DNA of 64,000 nucleotides from Hemerocallis citrina. Lineage: Eukaryota; Streptophyta; Magnoliopsida; Asparagales; Asphodelaceae. Positions 10,745 through 22,270 of the stretch are shown here, in pieces; within the stretch, counting starts at the first letter, position 1, and each line of letters starts with the position of its first letter. Position numbers and translations under genes: made by a program. The stretch spans positions 39,278,984 through 39,342,983 of the forward strand of contig CM030362.1 of NCBI GenBank assembly GCA_017893485.1, in the 5' to 3' direction. The notes under the pieces are model-generated. The model did not search any database and was not told the DNA's origin. It worked only from the letters and a program-made list of their open reading frames with translations.

Positions 10745-13024
10745 CTATGTTCGTCCCTCAAGGAACTTCATTAGGTGCTCGGCGTCGACTGGGACCTCCT
10801 CCAGCTTGACGACGGGTTCGGGAGCAGGGCCGTCCCCCTTAGGTTTGAGTTCGACGGCGTCGAGGGGGAACACACCTCCCCCGACGGTGGTCATGTAGCA
10901 CGATCGCACTGCTTCTTGGCTGCCTCGGACGATGCCGACTCCTTGCGGGGTGGGAAATTTAAGTTTCAGATGGTAAGCCGAAGGCACCGCTTGGAGGGAG
11001 CATAGTTCGGGTCGGCCGGGTATGGCGTTGTAAGCCGCCTTGACGTTGACCACCATGAAGTCCATGGACTCGGTCCTCTTGATAGGAGCCGATCCTGCGG
11101 TGACGTCGAGGGTAACAATCCCTTATATCACGACAGGGACGCCGGAGAACCCATGCAAGGTGTATCCGGCCGGCTTGAGTTTGCCTCTAGGTAACTTGAG
11201 ATTCTCGAAGGCTTCGAGGAAAAGAATATTAACCGAGCTGCCGTTGTTGACAAGGATTCGGCGAACTTCACAATTAGCCATGTGGAGGCTAATGACGAGG
11301 GCATCGCAGTGGGGTAGGCGAACGCCTTCGAGGTCTTCTCCTGAGAAGGAGACTGGTAACGGTTGTAGCTTGGGCGAGGGGTTGTCTTGGACAGCATTCA
11401 CCTCTCGGATGAAGGCTTTTCGGGAAGTATTTGATTCCCCTCCCATTGGCCCTCCGTGGACACAGTGCAAGATGAATGGCGTATCCGCGGCTCCCTCGGA
11501 CTCGGGATCCCGACCCTGGATGCGGTTCGGAGTAGGGTTCGGAGGCGAGAGCCTCCGGTTCCTAGTATCTCGCCGATCCCGTGGGCCTTCTCGGGTGAAT
11601 TCTCGGAGGTACCCTCTTGAGATGAGTTCCTCAATTTCGTCTTTCAGGGCCCGGCATTGATCGGTTTCGTGCCCATGATCTCTGTGGAAGCGGCATTAGA
11701 AGCGCTGATCTCGATTCTTGTTGTTATTAGGTCGTGGAGGTTGTTGGACAATGCCTTTGTCTTCGATTTCTAAGAGGATGGCGGATATGTTATGTGTCAA
11801 GGGAGTGTACCTCTCGAAGCGGGGGATCGGCGGGACCTTCTTCATGGCCCCCGCGTCCTTCGGAGCCTTCTTTGATGGTTCGACTTCTTCTGTCTTCCGT
11901 TTTCCCTTCCCGGTGGCCTCCCTGGCATCTTCGGGGTTAAGGGCCTCTTCTGCCCTAATGTATTTCTCGACCCTGTTGAGGAGGTCGGGAAAGTCAACGG
12001 GGGGTTTCTTCGCCAGAGAAGCCTTCAGCTGTCCATGACGGACGTTGTGCCGAAATGCCGCGGAGGCGACGCCTGGATCAAGGGAGGAGACTGACCTTGC
12101 CTCTGTGGTAAACCTTCGGACGAACACTCTGAGTGACTCCCCCTCTATCTGTCTGAGCCCAAGTAAAGAGGCGCTAGTCCTTTCGGCCTTCCGGCTGGTG
12201 ACAAAGTGGGCAAGAAAATTGCCCTCTAGTTGGTCGAAGGAGTAAATGGAGCCGGGAGTGAGCTTCGAGAACCATTCACGAGCCGGACCTCGAAGGGTGG
12301 CAGGGAAGGCTCGGCACAGCAGGGGATCCGAGGCGCTGTGAATCATCATGAGGGTTTTGAAACCCTCCATGTGATCAGCAGGATCTCCCTCGCCGTCGTA
12401 GGTCTCGAATTGAGGTGGTCGGAAATTCCTGGGTATTTCCGCTTGGAGGATGGGGGCGGAGAAGGGAGGACGGACAGGTCTGTACCCTTGAGCCGCTCGT
12501 TGGCCGCCGTCTCCTATGTGATCGAGGCGGTCCTCCATTTCTTGGAGGCGCCTTAGGAGTACGCCATCGTCTTCTGGCTGGATTGTTGATGGGCGGGACA
12601 CGCTGGCCTCGGCGTTCGACCCGGTTTGGGAATGGAGGGTTTCCTCCCTGGGGACTCGTCGGAGAGCCCCAAGAATTTCTCTTCGGAAGTCCTGGAACTC
12701 CTTGTGAGTGACGGGGGCTCCCTCGACCCTGTTCGGTCGGTCTGAAGGTTGCCTTCCGACGCGGCTGAGCGCTGGCCTCCGTCCATCGGGCGGTGGTCTG
12801 GGATGGTTCGGGGCCGGGTTGGAAGCGGCCCTTCCCCTGCTGCGGCTAATCTGTCGGTTGACGATTATCCCCCGTAGGTCGGGCTGGACTTGACGGGTGA
12901 CGCTCCTTTGGGACCCCTGATGGGGAGCCCTGTGTTTTGAAATGCGTGGCCCGGTGTTAGCAGTTGGTGGGGGTGAGTCCCGTCGGTTGACGGAGGAAGC
13001 AGCCCCCTTGCCCTTGGAGGCCAT
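10745..13024 (-). pseudogene. gag-protease of the Tat-lineage element, two stops
   Basis: One minus-strand frame runs from the start codon at 13024 (MASKGKGA; the open frame begins further upstream inside the LTR) to a stop at 10745. It is broken by TAA at 11696-11698 and 11123-11125. The gag core lies at about 12450-11990 (FRPPQFETYDGEGDPADH, FPATLRGPAREWFSKL, LLGLRQIEGESL). After the first stop comes a CRFHRDHGHETDQC zinc-knuckle-like segment, then the protease region. The expected D-x-G active site reads ILVNNGSS, so the catalytic Asp is Asn (AAC for GAC). A GRPELCSLQAVPS stretch follows, typical of sequence between protease and RT; the frame then ends with no RT. Gag would form particles, but as written both stops and the protease change argue against function. 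Confidence 0.8.
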
Positions 13025-13084
13025 GAGAGTTCGGCTGTCGAGGTCCCTTGATGGTCGGGCTCGGGTCGGCTTTTGAAGCAGTGT

Positions 13085-13102
13085 TCCCCGGCAACGGCGC
13101 CA
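13085..13102 (-). other. Primer-binding site, tRNA-Asp type (Tat element)
   Basis: Three bases inside the 5' LTR, the minus strand reads TGGCGCCGTTGCCGGGGA, complementary to the 3' end of plant tRNA-Asp as used by Athila and Tat elements (from memory). The Athila element here uses the same 18 bases. Confidence 0.85.
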
Positions 13103-13105
13103 ACC

Positions 13106-13898
13106 TGATGCGGTTTGCTTCTGGGAGACGTGTGGAAGCACCAGGTGTGAGTTCGGACTCGATTTGTATTGAAGGAGAAAGCTGCTCGTCTGACGACCCT
13201 CGGCTGATCGGGCGGTACCCGCGACGGGCTCGGAATGAGGTGGACGTCCGGGCTCGGATCAGAGGGTTCGGATCCGAGGTCTTGTGTACCTGCAGACGGT
13301 CCTGAAACACCGGGGTTTATCCCGGTGGCGGATCCTCCGACGATCTAGTCAGTCTCTGTGAGAGAGTAGCAATAACTAGGTGAATTTAAGTGGCAAAAGA
13401 TTGGTTACCTCTAAAGGTGGGTGAGGGCCTTGTATTTATAGAGAATCCCAACCGGGTTTGGATCCGCTTGGGGGCCGGGTCTGGACCCGAAAGCCCATGG
13501 GCCTGACGTGGCAGGAGGCCCAAGGGGTTTAGGGCGGACGTGGCAGTGCCCAGAGTGGTATAGGGCTGACGTGGCAATGCCCTAAGTGGTATTTGGAGCT
13601 GACATGGCTGATCATGGGTCTCCTGTACCTCTGGGAGAATCGGAGGGTCTAGGCTGTGCCAGGTCAGCCTCAGGCCTCGCCAGAAAGGGGGGACGGCCCG
13701 TGGGGCTATCACGGATCGGACTCCGAGGACCGTTGAGGCTCGTCGGATACGAGGAGACCAGTTCTGTGGGGGTGAACTAGAGGCTCGGCGCCGATCCTGT
13801 AGTGGCTCGAAACCGAACTAGATTGCTGTTTTTACCATTTTTGAGTGAGAGTTGTATTGGGCCTTGGTTGGGCCCCAAGCCATTTTTACCCTACCACA
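13106..13898 (-). mobile_element. 5' LTR of the Tat-lineage element
   Basis: 793 bp, no gaps relative to the 3' LTR, about 19 transitions and no transversions counted by eye. It has the same minus-strand TATA box and ACGT-core cluster. The TSD copy GTTTA follows at 13899-13903. Confidence 0.93.
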
Positions 13899-13903
13899 GT
13901 TTA

Positions 13904-16090
13904 TAAGTTCAAGGATTTTATTTTTTAGCCAACCTTTATAGGTAATAATCCATCATTTTTTGTTGATTTTGAGAAATTCTGAATTTCCCCATTTTAGCCA
14001 ACTTGTATGAGTGAGTCTTTCGTTATCGGCAATCTCGAGAAATTATGAAATTCTTTTTTTTAGCTGACTTTTATAGATTACAATCCATCCCTTTTTTTAA
14101 GAAAACCCGAATTCCACCATTTTTTGCCAATTTTTTTGGGTTATACCCCCAACCCCCTCCTTTTTTTTAATTTCAAAAAATTATAAATGTCAGCTTTTGT
14201 AGCCAATTTCTATAGCAATTTTAGTCAATTTTGATAAATCATGAATTTCACACTTTTAGCCAACTTTTGTAGGTTATAGTGCACCATTTTTTACCGCTTT
14301 TTAGAAATTTTTAATTTTACCTTTTTAGCCAGCTTTTATAGCTTCTAATCCATCATTTATAATCAATTTTGAGAAATATTAAATTTCACTATTTTGGTCG
14401 ACTTTTTGGGGTACAGTCGACCATTTTTTTGCCAATTTTGTGAAATTATGAAATAAATCATTCTAGCCAACTTTTATATTTTATAAACCATCATTTTTTT
14501 CAATTTTGACAAATCATGAATTTCAATTTTTTTAGCCATCTTTTTAATCTTATAGCCACCATTTCATGGTCGATTGTGTGAATTATGAATTTCACAATTT
14601 TAGCCAACTTTATTGATTATAATGCATTATTTTTGGCCAGTTTCAAGAAATTATGATAGAACTTTGTATCCAGCCAACTTTTACGGGTTATAGCCCTTTT
14701 TTGCGATTTCGAGTAATTATAAATTTCACGTTTTTAGCTTACAGGTTATATAATATATCCGTTTTATAGTGCACGAATTTTTGCCTATTTGGAGAAACTA
14801 TTAATTTCACTTTTTAAAACAACTTTTACAGTTTATAAACTATCATTTTTTTGTCAATCTTGACAAATATTGAATTTCACGGTGTTAGCCAACTTTTGTG
14901 GGTTAAACTATCGTTTTCTGCCAATTTCAAGTAATTATTAATTTTATCTTTTTTCCCAACTTTAGTACGTTATAATCCATCTTCTTTGGTTGATTTTATA
15001 AAATTATAAATTTCCACCCTTTTCCCAATTTTTGTGACTTATTGTCCATCTTTATTGGTTGATCTCGACAAATTATGATTTTCACATTTTTAGCCAACTT
15101 TTATATCTTTTAGTCCATCATTGTTAGCCATTTTAAGAAATGTTAAGATTCACCTTATTTGGCAATTTATGTGGACTATAGTCCAACTTTTTTTTGGCTG
15201 ATTTCGGGGGAAATTATGAATTTCATCTTTTTAGTTGGCCAACCTTTGTTAGTTATAGTCAAACGTTTTTTGTTGATTTCAAAAAAATTATAAATTTCAC
15301 ATTTTATGCCAATTTTTATAGGTTATTATCAATAAATTTTTGTCAATTTTGAAAAATCCTGAAATTCACAGTTTTTTCCGACTTTTGTGGGCTATATAAC
15401 CCACTTTTTCAGGCCGATTTGGAGAAGTTATTAATTTTACCATTTTTGTCAACTATTTTAGCGTAGAATTCATCTTTTTTGGGTCAATTTTACAAATTTT
15501 AGTCAACTTTTATGGGGTATAGTAAGGGCCGGCCCTAAGTACCCGGGGGCCCAGGCGAAAGGCCCAAATAATTATTTTTAGAGGCCCCTAATTACAATTT
15601 TTTTTTATTCGTAAAATATGTGCCTATATTTATAAGGGGAATACAAATTGGGGGTCCTTAAAGTCAAAAAAATTGAGGGCCTGAGGCAGCCGCCTCACCG
15701 GCCTCAAGGTGGGGGCCGGCCCTGTATATAGTCCACCTTTCTTTGCTAATTTCGAAAAATTATGAGTTTTGTATTTTTTTAGCCAACTTCAATATGGTTA
15801 TAATCCGTCATTTTTTGTCTGATTTTGAGAAGTCCTGAGTTTCACTTTTTAAGCCAACTTTTCCGAATTATAGAGCATTATTATTGGTCAATCTCGAGAA
15901 ATTTAAAGTTTCACCTTATTGGACAACTTTGATCGTTATAATCCATCATTTTTTGCCGATTTCGTAAAATCCTGAATTTCACCTTTTAAACCAATTTTTG
16001 TCGTGGCTATAGTCCATTGTTTTTTGTTGATTTTGGAAAATTATAAATTTCACTCGTAAGCCATTTTTATAGGTTATTATCCAATGTCGG
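13904..16090 (+). repeat. Degenerate ~69-bp tandem array, right part
   Basis: Continuation of the array interrupted by the Tat element, same orientation (AGCCAACTTTTATGG, GGTTATAGTCCA, GAGAAATTATGAATTTCAC words throughout). Interrupted by a hAT MITE at 15524-15724. It fades out at about 16090, where low-copy sequence begins. Non-coding. Confidence 0.75.
15524..15724. mobile_element. hAT-type MITE, GGGCCGGCCC ends
   Basis: 201-bp insert in the array with inverted ends AGGGCCGGCCCT and its complement (GGGGGCCGGCCCTG). The flanks GGTATAGT (15516-15523) and TATATAGT (15725-15732) look like a partly decayed 8-bp target duplication. The length, GC-rich ends and 8-bp duplication fit non-autonomous hAT elements. 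Confidence 0.65.
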
Positions 16091-16164
16091 AAGCATTGGC
16101 AAAATTACACACAATGCATACCCCAATTTGTTATCTAATTATGTTTAGATTTATCTGGTCATTG

Positions 16165-16620
16165 CAGGCACTCTTCTTGACGGAAGAGGCAAAGATCCGT
16201 ACAGAATATTCAGCGAATTTTTAGAAAGCATAGAGCACGAAGACTGGAATCATTCAAATAATCTTACCAATATAAAACAATAGAGTAACTGTCATTATTC
16301 AAAGTTAGAATCAGATAAAGATCTCTCAAAAGTTGTTGTTCAAAAGCAGAGCAGTGAGAGTATGGTAAAAGTTGACAAAGATGATCCCATTGTTTTGGAT
16401 GGAGAGTGAAAAGGTGGAAGTTGAGCACCGGATTTGAGAGGAAGCCATAGAGTTAGTGCGAGTTGGAAGAACAACTGAACAAAAAGATGAAATAGGTTCA
16501 GGTTAGTGATCCTGGCACTTTGTTGAAATCATCTGCACAGTCAAAGGACCACGTAAGCAAGAAGCAATTAGCTGGAATTTACAAAACAAGGTTTCACGTT
16601 TTCTTTCAATAAGGCCGAGG
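16165..16620 (+). pseudogene. Possible decayed coding fragment, not recognised
   Basis: After a CATTGCAG acceptor-like site a frame reads LLDGRGKDPYRIFSEFLES and continues past a TAG (near 16280) and a TGA (near 16410) with plausible protein composition, including MVKVDKDDPIVLDGE. The stops are one base from CAG and TGG. The family is not recognised. It may be a dead exon or a piece captured by a repeat. Confidence 0.25.
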
Positions 16621-19015
16621 AAACCCACTTTCTAGAGTCTAGAGTCTTACGTGATGAGTGAAGTTCTTGACAACCAATGTTATAGAAGTTGGAATTCAAC
16701 TTAGGAGGGTTGAGATTAGGTTCACTTAGAAGTGAACCATCGTGGTTTACTGGTGGTCCGGATGAACGCTACCATTCTCTGCCTCTTCTAAAAAAGTTGT
16801 ATTCCTTTCTTTTCCTTGTATAATTTCTCCAACTTACCTAAATAGAGATAAATATTTGTTTATTTTGTTCTTTTGTTTAGTTCAGTTTAAGTAATTGTGT
16901 AAACTTAAAGACGAAAATGAATGCTCCTTTATTAGGAGAGTAGAAGACACATGTCATTCATCCAAACCTCCAGTGAAAATGATGGCAATCCCAACCCAAC
17001 TTAGAATGCAAAAATACCTATCTTATGAAGTAAATGAAAGATGTATAAAATACAGGTAAGAAGATTTTAAATCATCATACATTCTAGGGTGTCATTTGCT
17101 ACAAATCCCATCTCGTCAGTTGAGTTCATGCTGTAAGATCGTAATTCATACACTGCCAATGGTGTGCAAGTTCCCTTTCCTCCATCCGATAATTGAAATT
17201 CTGTGCTGCTGAAGTGTAATCAGTTCAGACTGTCGGGGAGACTTTCATTTCTAAAACTTGATTTTGAGCTTAGGTTTGTTCATTGTGTGGAAGCATGTAG
17301 TGTATAAGTTTTTGTTTGTATTAACTTATGGCGAGTGTTGATGTAATATAGCTGTAAAGCCCCTTAGGTTCATAGCAGTGAGCAAGAGATCTGTGATTCA
17401 AATCCTGCCTGCATCCTGCATCAGACTACAACATTCTATTCTCCTAATAAATAATCTTTTGTGGAAGTACAGTTTGACAGTTAATGTGTCATTTCTTTAG
17501 TCAAACATCACCATGCAGCGCATGAAGTAGATAGGCTGATCTTCATCACTTAGTCTTAACTATCTTGAGTTACTTCACTATGGTGCATGATTCATGAAGT
17601 AGATACTAGATTGGCAGATTGTTTAGTTATACTTTGTTCAATATTTTGTTCTTTAACCAGTGGAATTTGTTTATGGTGCATGTGTCCCTTTTATAGAAGT
17701 TAAATACAATTGTTAAACTTTAGTACTTTAGCTCTATTATTGGCTGGATTGGAATTCTAAACTGGAAAAGACGTTGATATTAATGTTGAGCAATCCTAAT
17801 CACTGAAAATTCTTATATAGTTGTGCCGTCTATTATTTGATGTTGAAGTGATGCAGTCATAATGAGCAAGCTTCCTCCAATCTATGTGCACCTGAACTCT
17901 CAACATGCTCAGAGAAACTTCTAACATAGTCATCTTCAGGTTGACTTCTTGTTAAAATTAATTCAATCATGTACAAGAATTGTGAATTGTATGATGACTA
18001 AAGGTTTCTTATGGAGAAATGCTTGAAGCTCATACTAATTGCATGCAAGGATTCATTGAAGCTTTTGTAATTTTGCTTTCAACCAAGCTTGTGTTTGGCA
18101 TTGTATATTCTGCTGGAAGAAGGCTTCAGAGCTTTTGAAATAAGAAACATGGTAGGAAAACACAGTAACTTTTTAACATGTAGAAAGTGTGCATCACTTT
18201 GTGGACCATAGTTGACGGAATCTGCTAACTGCTAAGACACTAGCTATTTCAATGTAAACTTTTAAAAATAAAATTGTGTCAGCATGTTGTGTTGCATCGC
18301 GTCCAGACCCGTGCGTTTGTCTTTGTTTCTTAATTGTTCCTTTGTCATGTAGCTGAGGTCGAAATGGAGGATTCATAAATGAGGATGGAGAGATTGAGTG
18401 CTGTTACTTGAGGCAGGCTTGCGCAGAAGGAAGTTGTCAAAGAGGAAGATCGACCATTGTGTCTAAGCATAGACGCTTATTGACAATTTAAAAGGAGAGC
18501 AATGAGTTTGGTTTGAGTTTGACAAAGCTAAGGCTATGAATCAAAACACGGGACGAGAAACTTTTAAAATTTGAAATTATGATCTTCAAATTTCATCTAA
18601 AAATGTCTGTTTGGAGGATATTGAAGTTCGTAGAATCAGAAAGGATAAGCCAAACTTAGGCTGGGTTCAAGGTTAACCCAAATTTCAATTTAGGTCAGGA
18701 TTTTTAGCTTGAACCTAACATGAATTTAAAATAACTTTGTTTAGTTGGGTGGTCAAACGGATCCAACTTGCGGCCCTTATTTTCAATCTTAACTAAGCTA
18801 TACAGTGATAGTCACTTCCATTAGCACCTCAGCTTTCAAAATGGTGTAACCTCTAAAGTATAACAATAGCACACTTCTTTTAGGATTATGAAGAGTTCTT
18901 GTTTATTTCTTCTGTTTTTTTGTACTATTCTTATTTCTTTTGCTGAAGCTATTTGTTGGTTATTTTAAGGTTTAAACTTCGTCAGTCTGAAAATGTTGCA
19001 TACTATTGTTTTCAG
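16621..19015. other. Low-copy non-coding stretch before the NAA50 exon
   Basis: No convincing ORF or element. Composition is ordinary AT-rich plant intergenic or intronic DNA. If the exon at 19016 belongs to a live gene, part of this is its last intron. A weak tRNA-like block (B-box-like GATTCAAATCC near 17397-17407) could be a SINE relic. Confidence 0.4.
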
Positions 19016-19236
19016 GTTCGAAGTTATTAAATCATGTACTGGATCTGTCTGCCAAGCAAAACATCTCGGAAATCTATTTGCATGTTCAAACAAACAACGA
19101 CGATGCCATTGCTTTCTACAAGAAATTTGGGTTCGAGGTCACAGAGACGATTCAGAATTATTATATGAATATCAGCCCACCAGATTGCTATGTCCTCAGT
19201 AAAGTTATTGTCCAAGCCAATAATTCTAAGAAATGA
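19016..19236 (+). CDS. NAA50: NAA50-type N-acetyltransferase, last exon only
   Basis: The exon starts after the acceptor TTTTCAG (19009-19015) in phase 1, and its 73 or so codons end at the TGA at 19234-19236. It encodes the C-terminal half of a GNAT N-terminal acetyltransferase of the NAA50/SAN type: SKLLNHVLDLSAKQNISEI, YLHVQTNNDDAIAFYKKFGF, NYYMNISPPDCYVLSK. NAA50 moves acetyl from acetyl-CoA to protein N-termini and associates with NatA. The His in YLHVQ corresponds to a catalytic residue in the human enzyme. The acetyl-CoA-binding part (R-G-x-G-x-G type) belongs to upstream exons, which I could not find in this window. They may lie left of position 1 across the repeat-filled region, or this may be an orphan exon. 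The exon has no stops or frameshifts, which suggests it is under selection or only recently orphaned. Confidence 0.72.
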
Positions 19237-19615
19237 GATTCCCGACTGGTAGTTACCATGTATAAACTTATTTTATGAGGAGATGAAATGTATGACAGAG
19301 ATTGTAGAGCACCAAATTGGTGTATGCATGATTTGGCTTTGGTTCTATGGATTTTTCCTAGACTATTGTAGGAGATGTATGTACTATTCATAGACTACCC
19401 TTTTTATGATCAGTTTTGGATGGTGGGGGAAAGATGTTGAAGATTTTGGTTATATTTAGATACCTTTTTACTTCTTGATACTCGTTTTTTTTTTGTTTAC
19501 TTCCATATTTGGATTTCAGCTTCCTGAATCAAATTGAGACGATATTTCTGTAACTGATAGAAATCTGGGAAACTATATAATCTGGGATTGGTTAAGTAGG
19601 ACAATGCTTCTCCTA
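19237..19615 (+). other. Probable 3' UTR of the NAA50 exon and flank
   Basis: Unique AT-rich sequence after the stop codon with no repeat signature up to the copia LTR at 19616. No canonical AATAAA was seen. I cannot fix the transcript end. Confidence 0.35.
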
Positions 19616-20208
19616 TGTTGTGTTAAGATTGATGGATCCAATACATAGAGTACAAGGCCAAGGGTTTGAAGAAGGAGAAGCAGCAGCGAGAGCAGCGAGC
19701 AGGACAGCACGCACAGCAGCAGCATGAAGCTGCACTGGCAGTTGATTGCAACGGACAGTTTGCTCTTGACATGAAGAGCAGTCAACTGCCAGGATAGACA
19801 GTTGACCACAACTATCAGCAGTGATCTTTGACCACAACTATCAGCAGTGATCTTTGACTTCTCAATCTCATCGTGACAGTCGACTGCACAAGAGCACCAG
19901 ATCAGTTGTAATCTTATAAATATGTATTGTGTAAGATTACAAGGGTTGTTCTACTAACAAGAGAGTTTGGGATGCTGTTCTTGAGATACTAGAGATAAAT
20001 CCTACATCTTGAGGGTGAGATCTTGAGTGATTATAAACCTGGTTTTCTCCATATTCTTTAGTGAAAATTACTGGAGTGCTTCTGCGTAGGGAATAGCCAT
20101 TGCATTAAGTGAATCTCGATAAAAATTTTGTATTTTTGCGTGCTGTTGGCTGTGTTTCTTTGATTTGGATGACTTATTTGCGTCTCGGTTTGGGTATTTG
20201 ACTCATCA
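19616..20208 (+). mobile_element. Diverged copia LTR, family of copia A
   Basis: About 593 bp from TGTTGTGTTAAG to TTTGACTCATCA, colinear with the 670-bp LTR of copia A. It shares GGATCCAATACA, the TATAAATATGTATTGTGTA region, GAGTGCTTCTGCG, GGGAATAGCCATTGCATT and TGAATCTCGATAAAAAT. No matching target duplication and no PBS or internal region, so it is an old solo LTR or fragment. It carries the paired CAGTTGAC / CAGTCGACTG motifs discussed elsewhere. Confidence 0.65.
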
Positions 20209-20589
20209 TATTCTTCCCTTCGCTAGTTATGAAAACACGTTTTCATTGGAAACTGATGTGCAGTGGCACTCTCTGTTGTGTTACTAGCAGAAAATTTGAA
20301 ACCATAGCATGGGAGAATGGAAAACCTTGACAGTGCTTTTCCAATGTTCTCCCCTTTGCTAACCAGGAATATACATTTGCATCTGAAGCTGGTGAGCAGA
20401 GCCACTTTCTAGTTGATTACGGGCAAGGTGGTTCGGAAGTCTACGAGAAGTCTTTCGGACTTTAGATGCAACTCAACAATCCTTATTCCTTTAATCGAGT
20501 AGAAAAGTTCTCCACTTCTCCAAATGTTCATTTTCTGGACTATAAAGTATAGAATTCGATGGCAATTCTCTTGCCATCTCTTTAATCAA
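20209..20589. other. Short low-copy gap, nothing recognised
   Basis: No ORF of note, no terminal repeats and no similarity to the neighbouring elements. Confidence 0.4.
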
Positions 20590-21170
20590 AAAAAAAAATG
20601 TTTATTGAAATACTGAAATACAAAGTTTCTCAAAAATGACAAAAGACCGGGGATTGTGGACTATAACACATAAAAATTTGCTAAATTAGTGAAAATGGAG
20701 ATGTAGAAATTTGGTTTTTAAAGGTGGGTTATATATCAGTGAAATCAAGAATTTCAGAAATGAACTATAAAGCTAACAAAAGTTGGTTAAAACTATTAAA
20801 TACAAAATTTCTAACAATCGACAAAAAATGGTGGAATCCGGGAAATATGACCAAAACAACATAATTTAGGATTTTTAGAAATCGAATAGAAACGGTGAGC
20901 TAAGGCCCTCAAAAATTGGTTAAACTAGTAAAATTTGAAATTTCTCGAAATCGGTAAAATATATAAAATATAGTATACTATATAGCCAACAAAATAAGCT
21001 AAAAAAACAAATTTCAGAATATAGTGAAATGGACAAGTTGTGAAATTTAAAATCTCTTGGAATCAATAAAAAATTTGCTAGACTATAGCCCTAATGAGTA
21101 AAATTCAAAATTTGTTGAAATCGGCAAAAACCGGTGGACTATAGTGTTACAATATTCGTTTTAAATAAAA
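20590..21170 (-). repeat. ~69-bp repeat array, reverse orientation (block 1)
   Basis: Reverse complement of the unit in 787-16090: AAATTCAGAATTTCTCGAAAT, GGTGGACTATAG and CACAAAAATTGGCTAAA words recur at about 70-bp steps. Non-coding. Confidence 0.65.
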
Positions 21171-21523
21171 CCAACTTCAAGAAATTTATTCTCTTTGTTA
21201 CAACTTTAGTTACAAAATGTTTGCAATAAATTCAAGTATGATTGAGAGAGACAAAAAGTAGAGAAGGAGGAGAAGAATAAAACCAATAAAATTAAAGGAA
21301 AATGAAAATAATAAAACCAAACTGATTTGTGTCGAGGTTTGTTTATCACACAATCTCCTTAAAACAGATTCTCGTTCGGGTGCTGGAATTTGCATAAACG
21401 TCTGTCTTCCATGATGCAACGATAGAAGAGTTGACGCAGGCACCATGTCACACTCTCAAACCGGATAGCGGTTGAAATCTTTCACCGAACGACTAAGAAT
21501 GAAACCTGACTTGAAGCACACAA

Positions 21524-21561
<38 letters not shown>

Positions 21562-22270
21562 GGAGAGAAGAGTTTCTAGTGTGTTCATTCAGGGGAGAGG
21601 GAGCCTCTATTTATAGGGTCAGGGTGAGAATTGTAACGGCAGACAACGCATTGACTGCATCTACTGTAACGATAGACAACTTCTTTAATGCACCGGCTAT
21701 AAAGGCAGACAGAAGCTTGAATGCACTACTGTAACGGTGGACAAAACTGTTACGTGAATAAATGGCAGACAAAACAATTTTTGCATTTATTTCAGCCGTT
21801 GCATATCGGAAAAAACAAAACTGTAGCAAAAAATTGGCTCTGCACTGGGTGGGTTCACGTTGGTTGGGTATTCGTGTCCACAGGACATGCGGGCGCACAC
21901 AAGTTGCATGTAATCCGGTCCGAGATTTGCACTAATCCATCAAGATCTCTCACTAATTCATAGATGATTTTATTCAAAAAAGTTGCTTAAAAACTGGTTC
22001 GTAAATGGTGTATAAAATATCCATTTTCTAATATCTTTACTATTTTAATGGGAGAGTTGGGGTTTGTAACAAACAAACCCTCACTTTGTAACTATATAAA
22101 CACATATGATACACGTACAAACTATATCCAACAAATATAAATGTGCACCGCACATGTATCTCAATTCAAAACATTTAAATATAAACTATTTTTTTTTTAT
22201 TTGATATATATTCATTTAATTGGATGACTTTAATTTTTTTAGACGTGCATCGCACGTTCATTATACTAGT
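21171..22270. mobile_element. Helitron-like block; 3' end recognisable
   Basis: The right end has the two hallmarks of a Helitron terminus: a short GC hairpin ACGTGC-ATC-GCACGT (22243-22257), then CTAG followed by T (22266-22270) nine bases later. The 5' TC end was not fixed, so the left limit given is only where the 69-bp array stops. The block includes the poly(G) tract and no RepHel coding sequence, so it would be non-autonomous. The hairpin is short; a chance match is possible. Confidence 0.4.
21525..21560 (+). repeat. Uninterrupted run of 36 G
   Basis: A poly(G) tract in otherwise AT-rich DNA, following CACACAAC and preceding TGGAGAGAAG. It is a strong candidate for G-quadruplex formation. 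It could also be lengthened or shortened by sequencing error. Confidence 0.85.

Larger units (their letters stand above)
4173..13898 (-). mobile_element. Tat-lineage gypsy element lacking RT, RH and INT
   Basis: Complete 9,726-bp element in minus orientation. The LTRs are equal in length (793 bp each, TG...CA) and the 5-bp target duplication GTTTA (4168-4172 and 13899-13903) is exact. Reading on the minus strand: 5' LTR, primer-binding site, gag-protease region, then a non-coding part holding an opposite-strand gene and an 88-bp tandem array, polypurine tract and 3' LTR. No reverse transcriptase, RNase H or integrase sequence is found between the protease end (10745) and the polypurine tract, so it must depend on enzymes from elsewhere. 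The LTRs differ at about 19 positions (about 2.4%), all transitions. It sits inside the 69-bp array. Gag type, tRNA-Asp-like PBS and the antisense gene together point to the Tat lineage. Confidence 0.9.

Noticed and set aside
17342..17430. tRNA gene
   Set aside because: Only a B-box-like GATTCAAATCC is convincing; no cloverleaf could be formed, so at most a SINE relic.
21171..21480. Start of a gene on the minus strand with a TATTTATAG box near 21610
   Set aside because: No reading frame with recognisable features follows on that strand.
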